Assembly (NCBI GenBank): GCA_023457495.1
Contig: JAEWLQ010000127.1
Span: 1-34,595 of the forward strand
DNA: 34,595 bases
Direction of reading: 5' to 3'
From: Pseudomonadota bacterium
GTDB lineage: Bacteria; Pseudomonadota; Gammaproteobacteria; Steroidobacterales; Steroidobacteraceae
Below the pieces are notes generated by a model that worked only from the letters and a program-made list of their open reading frames with translations, made no database searches and had not been told where the DNA came from. Position numbers and translations under genes: made by a program. Shown here piece by piece: positions 28,743 to 34,595 of the stretch. Position 1 is the stretch's first letter. The number at the start of each line of letters is the position of its first letter.

Positions 28743-29369
28743 ATGAAATCCTTGTTGGTCATCAATAGCAGCGCCGCCCGGGAAGAATCCGTTTCGCGAG
28801 TGCTCGTGCAGGAGACGGTGGAGCGGTTGCTGGCGGAATCACCCGGCTCGACGGTGATGCACCGCGACCTTGGCCTCGATCCGGTGCCGCACCTGAGTGT
28901 GGAGTCGCTCGCGGGTGTGCGCGGCACGCCGGCCAGTGCGGAAGAGCGGCAGGCGCGCGCCTTGTCCGACCAGCTCATCGCCGAGCTGCGCGCCGCCGAT
29001 ACCGTCGTGATCGGCGCGCCCATGTACAACTTCAGCGTCGCCACCTCGTTGCGCGCGTGGTTCGATCACGTGCTGCGCGCGGGGGAGACCTTCTCTTATT
29101 CCGAGGCAGGTCCGAAGGGATTGCTGTCCGGCAAACGCGTGATCGTGATCGAGAGCCGCGGAGGCCTGTACAGCGAAGGGCCGGCTCGCGCCATCGACTT
29201 CCAGGAGCCGTACCTTCGGCACCTGCTCGGATTCGTCGGCATCACCGACGTCACCTTCGTGCGCGCGGAGAAGATCGGCTACGGCCCCGACGCCCGCGCC
29301 GCGGCCATGACGCAGGCGCGCCGCGAAATCTCGCAGCTCGCCGCGGCGCCGCTATCGCGAGCCGCCTAA
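28743..29369 (+). CDS. azoR: FMN-dependent NADH-azoreductase / quinone reductase
   Basis: 208 residues from ATG 28743 with AAGGAG just upstream. The flavodoxin-like fold is recognisable: LLVINSSAAREESVSRVL at the N-terminus (phosphate loop for FMN), APMYNFSVATSLRAWFDHVL (FMN-binding loop and dimer interface), and IESRGGLYSEGPARAIDFQE. Length matches E. coli AzoR (about 200). It performs two-electron reduction of azo compounds and quinones in the cytoplasm. It is divergent from a LysR regulator and its TAA overlaps the stop of the convergent FAD reductase gene. Confidence 0.93.
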   Translation: MKSLLVINSSAAREESVSRVLVQETVERLLAESPGSTVMHRDLGLDPVPHLSVESLAGVRGTPASAEERQARALSDQLIAELRAADTVVIGAPMYNFSVATSLRAWFDHVLRAGETFSYSEAGPKGLLSGKRVIVIESRGGLYSEGPARAIDFQEPYLRHLLGFVGITDVTFVRAEKIGYGPDARAAAMTQARREISQLAAAPLSRAA

Positions 29370-30559
29370 CAATCGCGCAGTGGAATGGTTGGATCCGCGA
29401 GTTTGCGCGGATCCGGCCGCGCGCGTGCTGGGATCAGCTTGCGGGCGGCCATCTGGTCCTTCGTGTGGTTGACCGTTTCCACGGCGATGAGCTCGCCGTC
29501 CCTGAGGTAACACACGCTGAAGGCGCGCGTCGCCGGGTCGCCGCGCAGCACGGCGGTGTCGTGCCCGGAAGCAAGGCCGACGATGACCATCTTGAGGTCG
29601 TACTGGTCGGACCAGAACCACGGCACCTTGTCGTGCACGGTAGTTAGCCCGAGCATGTTGAGGGCCGCGCTCGTGCCCTGTTCGAACGCGTTGTCCACGG
29701 ATTCCAGGCGCACGCGCGCGCCGTAACGAGGACTCGGATGACGGGTGCAGTCACCCGCGGCCCAGATGTCCGGATCCGACGTGCGGCAGTACTCGTCCAC
29801 GAGGATGCCGTCCTGGCATTCGAGGCCCGCGTCGCGGGCCAGCGAGTCTGCCGGCACAACGCCAATCGCCGCCAGCAGGAAGCCACCGTTCTCGCCGATT
29901 CCCGGGATTTCCGTGCCAGGCACCATCCGGCGGAGATCGACTCCGCGGCGGGTGTGTTCGGCTTCGTAGAAGCGCGAGACGGCGGGCGAGACGACGCGCG
30001 ACATCACGCGGTCCGCGGCTTCGTAGACGGTGACTTCGAGGCCGGCTTCGCGCAGGGTCGCAGCGGTCTCGAGGCCGATGTAGCCGCCGCCGATGATGGT
30101 GGCCCGGCGGCCCGGCGCCATCTGCGCGCGCAGCAGATCGACGTCCGCCGAGGTGCGGAGGTAATACGGGCGCGCGGCTTCCCAGGTTTGGGGCAACAGC
30201 CGCGGCCGGCTTCCGGTCGCGATCAGCAGGCGGTCGTATTCGATGGACGAGCCGTCGGCGAGCTCGACCCGGCGTCGCGCGCGATCGATGTTCACCACGG
30301 CGAATCCGAGGCGCAGGTCGACGCCATGCGCGAGATAGTGATCGACGTGGCGGATCAGCAGCCGGTCGCGTTCGAGCACACCGGCCAGATACTTCTTCGA
30401 CAAGGGTGGACGCTGGTACGGCAACGAATCTTCGTCACCAATCAACGTGATAGGGCCCGTGTGGCCGCGATGGCGTAGTGTCTCGATGGCTTGGGCGGCG
30501 GCCTGGCCCGCGCCGACGATGACGATACGTAGACTCATTCCGACATTCATCCGAGCCAC
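29366..30559 (-). CDS. FAD-dependent NAD(P)H oxidoreductase (ferredoxin/rubredoxin reductase type), short internal region
   Basis: Up to 397 residues; starts at GTG 30559, ATG 30550 and ATG 30538 are all possible, and the last places the Rossmann strand (RIVIVGAGQAA) right at the N-terminus. It has the FAD GxGxxA motif, the PLSKKYLAG segment, LLIATGSRPR, the NAD motif IIGGGYIGLETAATLREAG, and DIWAAGDCTR for the FAD ribityl. It resembles reductases that pass electrons from NADH to ferredoxins of oxygenases. Between GVDLR and AIGVVP there are about 15 residues fewer than in putidaredoxin reductase. No ferredoxin or oxygenase gene is adjacent. It overlaps azoR by 4 nt at the stops. Confidence 0.88.
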   Translation of the reverse strand: MARMNVGMSLRIVIVGAGQAAAQAIETLRHRGHTGPITLIGDEDSLPYQRPPLSKKYLAGVLERDRLLIRHVDHYLAHGVDLRLGFAVVNIDRARRRVELADGSSIEYDRLLIATGSRPRLLPQTWEAARPYYLRTSADVDLLRAQMAPGRRATIIGGGYIGLETAATLREAGLEVTVYEAADRVMSRVVSPAVSRFYEAEHTRRGVDLRRMVPGTEIPGIGENGGFLLAAIGVVPADSLARDAGLECQDGILVDEYCRTSDPDIWAAGDCTRHPSPRYGARVRLESVDNAFEQGTSAALNMLGLTTVHDKVPWFWSDQYDLKMVIVGLASGHDTAVLRGDPATRAFSVCYLRDGELIAVETVNHTKDQMAARKLIPARARPDPRKLADPTIPLRDC

Positions 30560-30797
30560 ACCCTAACAGATTGAGAGAGCCTCCTTGCGCGACCGTCATC
30601 GCACCATTGTTGGGCGAGAGAACTTCCGACGCTCTAAATTAGTGCCGACGCGGGACACATGCAAACGCCCAATCGTTGAATTGCCGCTATGTTGGGCTTT
30701 CGGGATACTGGCACGGAAGCTGCACTGCGATTAGGGCTCGCCGATGTCGGCGTCCAACCCATCGAAGAATTGGCACTAAAGAATTGGGAGAAAAGAA
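30560..30797. other. glnK upstream region
   Basis: This 238-nt region holds the sigma-54 promoter listed separately. An inverted repeat GCCCAA/TTGGGC spans about 30677-30697. GCACC-N5-TGGGC at 30601-30615 is at best a weak NtrC-site candidate. No gene is visible. Confidence 0.4.
30709..30724 (+). promoter_or_regulatory. Sigma-54 (RpoN) promoter of glnK-amtB
   Basis: TGGCACGGAAGCTGCA fits the sigma-54 consensus TGGCAC-N5-TTGCA with one mismatch and the required GG-N10-GC spacing. Transcription would start near 30735, about 60 nt before glnK. It implies activation by NtrC under nitrogen limitation. Confidence 0.85.
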
Positions 30798-31136
30798 ATG
30801 AAACTGGTCACCGCCATCATCAAGCCTTTCAAGCTCGACGACGTCCGTGCGGCGCTGTCCGAGATAGGCGTTTCCGGCATGACGGTGACGGAGGTGAAGG
30901 GTTTCGGTCGCCAGCGCGGTCATACCGAGCTGTATCGTGGCGCCGAATACGTCGTCGACTTCGTCCCGAAGACCAAAATTGAAGTAGCCGTGCGCAGCGA
31001 TCTCGTCGATCAAGTGGTCGAGGCGATCCTGAAGGCCGCCAAGACCGGCAAGGTCGGCGACGGCAAGATCTTCATCACCGATATCGATCGCGTGATCCGC
31101 ATTCGTACCGGTGAAACGGATAACTCAGCTTTGTAA
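30798..31136 (+). CDS. glnK: Nitrogen regulatory P-II protein
   Basis: 112 residues, the exact P-II length. It begins MKLVTAIIKPFKLDDV, has the T-loop with uridylylation Tyr51 (RGAEYVVDF), the B-loop KTGKVGDGKIF and the C-terminal VIRIRTGE. GGGAG lies 7 nt before the ATG. It senses 2-oxoglutarate, ATP and ADP, and blocks AmtB when nitrogen is plentiful. The amtB neighbour and sigma-54 promoter favour glnK over glnB. Confidence 0.96.
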   Translation: MKLVTAIIKPFKLDDVRAALSEIGVSGMTVTEVKGFGRQRGHTELYRGAEYVVDFVPKTKIEVAVRSDLVDQVVEAILKAAKTGKVGDGKIFITDIDRVIRIRTGETDNSAL

Positions 31137-31159
31137 CGGGCTCGCGCCCGGGATTCAAC

Positions 31160-31241
31160 GAGCGCCCGTTCACTTGCGTGGCGGGCGCTCTGCTAACTAG
31201 ATAAAAAAGCGAGCTTCGTTCTCTGACAGGGGCGGGCGCTC
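31160..31241 (+). terminator. Three-copy repeat forming alternative hairpins between glnK and amtB
   Basis: GAGCGCCCG (31160-31168) can pair perfectly with CGGGCGCTC at 31182-31190 (13-nt loop) or with a second identical copy at 31233-31241. The first pairing is followed by TGCTAACTAGATAAAAAAG, not a T-run, so a simple intrinsic terminator is doubtful. It may reduce readthrough from glnK or stabilise its mRNA. Confidence 0.55.
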
Positions 31242-31293
31242 GTACATGAGCTGGATTGCGGCGACTGCCAGCCGCCAGACGAGGGGATCAAAA

Positions 31294-32598
31294 ATGAGTG
31301 CTTCTAACTACCGGGCGCCGGCGGCGCTCGGCTTGCTGCTGTGCCCGTTGATTTCGTTCGCGCAGGATGGCGCCCCTGCCGTGGACAAGGGTGATACCGC
31401 CTGGATCATCGCCGCGACCGCGCTGGTGCTGTTCATGACACTGCCCGGACTCGCGTTGTTCTACGCGGGCCTCGTGCGCTCCAAGAACGTGCTCTCCATT
31501 CTCATGCAGTGTTTCGCCATCACCGGTGTGGCATCGCTGCTGTGGATGACGGTCGGATATTCGCTGGTGTTCACCGACGGCGGCAGCGCGCAGTCGTTCA
31601 TCGGCAGTTTCGACAAGGCGTTCCTGCAGGGTGTCACGCGTGATTCGCTGTCGGGGACGATTCCCGAAACCGTGTTCGTGATGTTCCAGATGACCTTCGC
31701 GGTCATCACGCCCGCGCTCGTGATCGGCGGCTTCGCCGAGCGCATGCGCTTCTCGGCCGTGCTCGGATTCTCCGCGCTGTGGCTGCTGCTGGTGTACGTC
31801 CCGCTCGCACACTGGGTCTGGGGTGGCGGCTGGCTGGCCCAGCTCGGCGTCATGGATTTCGCGGGCGGCATCGTCGTGCACGTGAGCGCCGGCGTCTCCG
31901 CGCTGATCTGCGCGCTCGTGCTCGGCAAGCGCCGCGGCTTTCCTCACACGGCGATGACGCCGCACAGCCTGCCGCTCACGGTGGCGGGCGCGGGCATGCT
32001 GTGGGTGGGCTGGTTCGGCTTCAACGCGGGCAGCGCGCTGGCCGCGAACGGCTCCGCCGGCATGGCCATGGTGACCACGCACATGGGCGCCTCGGCCGGC
32101 GCGCTGGCGTGGATGTTCATCGAATGGAAGAAGTACGGTAAGCCTTCGATGCTGGGCGTGGTCACCGGCATGGTGGCGGGCCTCGGCACGATCACGCCGG
32201 CCTCGGGCTTCGTCGGACCGCTGGGCGCGGTGGCGATCGGCCTGTCGGCGGGAACGGTCTGCTTCTACGCAACGCAATTCCTGAAGCGCAAGCTCGAGGT
32301 GGACGACTCGCTCGATGTCTCGCCGGTGCACGGCGTCGGCGGCGTGGTCGGCACGTTGCTCACGGGCGTGTTCGCGGCCGTGAGCCTCGGCGGCACCGGT
32401 TTCCCGGTGCAGCAGTCGATGGGCGCGCAGGTGGGAGTGCAGGCGCTGGGCATCGTGGTCGCCTCGGCCTGGTGCGTGCTGCTCACGTGGCTCATCCTCA
32501 AGCTGATGGACGTCCTGTTCGGACTGCGCGTGTCGGAGGACAAGGAGACCGAAGGCCTCGATCTCGCGGAGCACGGCGAGCGCGGATACTCTGCGTAG
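31294..32598 (+). CDS. amtB: Ammonium transporter
   Basis: 434 residues from ATG 31294, which has GAGGGGA 6 nt upstream; an in-frame ATG at 31246 has no such site. A signal peptide (ALGLLLCPLISFAQ) precedes eleven membrane helices. The hallmarks are present: LPGLALFYAGLVRSKNVLS, Asp188 in DFAGGIVVHVSAG, the twin pore histidines His196 and His346 (SPVHGVGG), and GWFGFNAGSAL. It moves ammonium into the cell as a trimer and is plugged by GlnK from the preceding gene. Confidence 0.96.
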   Translation: MSASNYRAPAALGLLLCPLISFAQDGAPAVDKGDTAWIIAATALVLFMTLPGLALFYAGLVRSKNVLSILMQCFAITGVASLLWMTVGYSLVFTDGGSAQSFIGSFDKAFLQGVTRDSLSGTIPETVFVMFQMTFAVITPALVIGGFAERMRFSAVLGFSALWLLLVYVPLAHWVWGGGWLAQLGVMDFAGGIVVHVSAGVSALICALVLGKRRGFPHTAMTPHSLPLTVAGAGMLWVGWFGFNAGSALAANGSAGMAMVTTHMGASAGALAWMFIEWKKYGKPSMLGVVTGMVAGLGTITPASGFVGPLGAVAIGLSAGTVCFYATQFLKRKLEVDDSLDVSPVHGVGGVVGTLLTGVFAAVSLGGTGFPVQQSMGAQVGVQALGIVVASAWCVLLTWLILKLMDVLFGLRVSEDKETEGLDLAEHGERGYSA

Positions 32599-32622
32599 TC
32601 GTCCTCGTTCCAGGAGAGCCGC

Positions 32623-33600
32623 ATGCCTCGCGCCATTCGTATTCATGAAACGGGTGGACCCGAGGTCATGCGGCTCGAGGACGTCGAGGTAGCCCCGCCC
32701 GCCGCGGACGAGGTGCAGTTGCGGCACACCGCCATCGGCATCAACTTCATCGACGTCTACGACCGCACGGGTTTCTACCCGCAGGCGCTGCCCGCGGGGC
32801 TGGGTCGCGAAGGCGCGGGTGTCATCACGGCGGTCGGGCGCAAGGTCCGCGGCCTGAAACCCGGCCAACGCGTCGCCTACGTGACGGCGCAGCCGGGCAG
32901 CTACTGCGAAGTGCGCAACGTGCCGGCGGAGCGCGCCGTGAAGATTCCGGCGGGCGTGTCCGACGAGCAGGCGGCGGTGCTCATGCTCAAGGGCATGACG
33001 GCCTGCTATCTACTGCGGCACACGTACGACGTGAAACGCGGCGACGTGATCGTGGTGCACGCGGCTGCGGGCGGCGTCGGGATGCTGCTCTGCCAATGGG
33101 GCCGCGCGCTCGGCGCCACCGTCATCGGCGTCGTCGGCAGTCAGGAGAAGGCCACGCTGGCGAAGCGCAACGGCTGCAAACACGTGCTGATTCGCGGCCG
33201 CGTTGAAATCGCTGCGTCGGTGAAGAAGCTCACCCGGGGACTCGGCGCGCATGTCGTCTACGACGCCGTGGGCAAGGACACCTTTTTCGAATCGCTCGAT
33301 TGCCTGCGCAAGCGCGGCCTCATGGTGAGTTACGGCAGCTCGTCGGGGCCCGTCGCGCCGCTTTCGCCCGCGGAGCTCGTCAAGCGGGGCTCGTTGTTCC
33401 TCACACGCCCGACATTGTTCGACTACACCGCGGACCGAGCGGATCTCGAGCGGATGGCGCGCGAAACCTTCTCGGCGGTGAAGAAGAAGTGGGTGAAGGT
33501 CCGGATCAACCAGCGTTATGCGCTGGCCGACGCACAGCGTGCCCACCGCGAGCTGGAGGCACGTAGCACGACGGGCGCCTCCGTCATCTTGCCCGTCTGA
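32623..33600 (+). CDS. qor: Quinone oxidoreductase, zinc-free MDR family
   Basis: 325 residues from ATG 32623 with AGGAGAG 4 nt upstream. It has the GroES-like N-terminal domain (GINFIDVYDRTGFYP, GLGREGAGVITAVG) and a Rossmann domain with the NADPH loop (AAAGGVGMLLCQWGRALGAT). Cys/His zinc ligands of alcohol dehydrogenases are absent. Sequence and length match NADPH:quinone oxidoreductase 1. It lies 24 nt after amtB but has its own ribosome binding site; co-transcription is possible. Its 3' end overlaps the convergent gene by 17 nt. Confidence 0.93.
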   Translation: MPRAIRIHETGGPEVMRLEDVEVAPPAADEVQLRHTAIGINFIDVYDRTGFYPQALPAGLGREGAGVITAVGRKVRGLKPGQRVAYVTAQPGSYCEVRNVPAERAVKIPAGVSDEQAAVLMLKGMTACYLLRHTYDVKRGDVIVVHAAAGGVGMLLCQWGRALGATVIGVVGSQEKATLAKRNGCKHVLIRGRVEIAASVKKLTRGLGAHVVYDAVGKDTFFESLDCLRKRGLMVSYGSSSGPVAPLSPAELVKRGSLFLTRPTLFDYTADRADLERMARETFSAVKKKWVKVRINQRYALADAQRAHRELEARSTTGASVILPV

Positions 33601-34531
33601 CGGCGAGTCCCGCGGCTTCTTCAAAGATCTGATCCAGCGGTACGCGCGCGGCATTGCCGGTCCAGGCGATCGACATGCGGCGGTCGGGGAAATGGCAGAC
33701 CACCGACGCGAATGATTCGATGGCGCCGCGGGCGCAGAACGCCGCAAAACCCGCGATCGTCGCGGGCTGCATTCCGATCCCCAGGCCGCCGTCCTCGCCG
33801 CGCATCGAGGCGAGACTGTGCGGCGTAACCACCTTTCCCGCGAACAGCGCGTCCATGAAGATGACGAGGTCAGAGGCGTTCGAGACGATGCCGCGGGCGC
33901 CGCCGCCGGTGCCCGGGTCCGCACCCGGATCAGGCTGCCATCCGTCCGCCGTCCAGTGATAGGACGCCGCCTCGAGCGTCTTCGCCAGGCCGGAACCGGC
34001 GAAGTAGGTGCGGGCCAGTCCCAGCTTCCCCGCGATCTGCCGAACGAGGATGTCGGCGAGCGGCCGTTCCGCCACCTTCTCGAGCATGCGGCCGAGCAGT
34101 AGATAGTTGTACGCGGATGATTCGCCCTGCGAACGCAGCATGTCGCGGTAGGTGATGTCGATCGCGTCTGGCTCGTCGGGGAAGAACTCCGCCAGCCGGT
34201 TGTCCAGTGTGATGGTGCCGCGCTCGGCGAACTGCAGCACGAGTGCCGCGGTGAACAGCTGGCTCACCTCGCCGATGCGGTAACGCGTTCCGGCGTCCGC
34301 GGGTTGCGGCACGCCATTCTCGAGGGTCGCGAAGCCCACCGAACGGCGGTACCGCACGGCGCCGCGCTCGGCGACCGCGAAGCTGCCGCTGATCTGCCCG
34401 TCCTTTTCGGTGAAGTACGTGTCGAGCTTCGCGTTCTGAGCGCCGCTTTGTGTCGCGAACGCGGCAAGGAACACAAGCGCCGCGAAGGCCGATGACCGAT
34501 GGATTGAACGCACGTCGCGAGGATAACCCAC
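33584..34531 (-). CDS. Beta-lactamase/serine-hydrolase fold protein with lost active-site motifs
   Basis: Up to 315 residues; the GTG at 34531 or GTG at 34513 could start it. A signal peptide is clear (SSAFAALVFLAAFATQSGAQ). The body matches class C beta-lactamase-related hydrolases: YRIGEVSQLFTAALVLQFAE, then TLDNRLAEFFPDEP, YNYLLLGRMLEKV, GIVSNASDLVIFMDAL, and a final domain. The SxxK motif (normally SVSK) reads EVSQ, the YxN region reads SSAYNY, and the HGG/KTG position reads ARGAIESF. The HTSGLP segment before YxN is also missing. The family is normally about 380 residues. It is intact as a reading frame, so a non-catalytic binding role is more likely than recent decay. Confidence 0.8.
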   Translation of the reverse strand: MGYPRDVRSIHRSSAFAALVFLAAFATQSGAQNAKLDTYFTEKDGQISGSFAVAERGAVRYRRSVGFATLENGVPQPADAGTRYRIGEVSQLFTAALVLQFAERGTITLDNRLAEFFPDEPDAIDITYRDMLRSQGESSAYNYLLLGRMLEKVAERPLADILVRQIAGKLGLARTYFAGSGLAKTLEAASYHWTADGWQPDPGADPGTGGGARGIVSNASDLVIFMDALFAGKVVTPHSLASMRGEDGGLGIGMQPATIAGFAAFCARGAIESFASVVCHFPDRRMSIAWTGNAARVPLDQIFEEAAGLAVRRAR

Positions 34532-34595
34532 GACGATTTCGAAGGGCCGCCCGCGCGGGCCCCGGCGGCCGGGTTGCGGTGGCTGAGAAGCACTT

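Noticed and set aside
30601..30615. NtrC site GCACC-N5-TGGGC
   Set aside because: The second half differs from GGTGC; too weak to call alone.
30773..30789. Second TGGCAC before glnK as another sigma-54 site
   Set aside because: The -12 GC element is absent at the required spacing.
31288..32868. 526-codon minus-strand frame over amtB and qor
   Set aside because: Composition of an antisense shadow; it covers two clear plus-strand genes.

Overview
The window is high-GC DNA with tightly packed genes and looks like a soil or freshwater gammaproteobacterium, perhaps near Steroidobacter, Nevskia or the xanthomonads. This rests on gene content: HAE1-type RND efflux, a 7TMR-DISM GGDEF protein, a RoxA-like di-haem protein, DUF3738 domains and a sigma-54 glnK-amtB unit. 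No rRNA, tRNA, phage, transposase or CRISPR array was seen. The genus is inference.

Layout. (1) 35-4908: a secretion operon of an S41 protease-like protein, a HlyD-type adaptor and a C39-peptidase ABC exporter, the kind of machinery that matures and exports double-glycine-leader peptides. No cargo gene lies in the window. (2) 5083-9329: an RND efflux adaptor and inner-membrane pump, ending in a 12-bp-stem hairpin shared with the convergent next gene. (3) 9330-15048, minus strand: a membrane-anchored sulfatase/LtaS-like protein and a large secreted zinc metalloprotease with CARDB/DUF11-like repeats and a GlyGly-CTERM-like tail. (4) 15478-18758: a class I ribonucleotide reductase operon (nrdA-nrdB) behind two NrdR-like boxes and a cobalamin riboswitch. 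(5) 18798-20555, minus: a membrane diguanylate cyclase, divergent from (6) 20614-24986, a coupled pair of a di-haem cytochrome c peroxidase/RoxA-like protein and a membrane patatin-like lipase. (7) 24961-27653, minus: a BlaI-type repressor, an M56 (BlaR1-like) membrane protease fused to a DUF3738-like domain, and a paralogue that has lost the protease core. (8) 27695-30559: a LysR regulator divergent from azoreductase azoR, then a convergent FAD reductase. (9) 30709-32598: a sigma-54 promoter, glnK and amtB for ammonium sensing and uptake. (10) 32623-34531: quinone oxidoreductase qor and a convergent beta-lactamase-fold protein that appears catalytically dead.

The best candidates for something new are the sensor/paralogue pair in (7), the layered control and missing allosteric domain in the nrdAB operon, the cytochrome-lipase pair with an unusual CX3CH motif, and a three-copy repeat between glnK and amtB that can form mutually exclusive hairpins.
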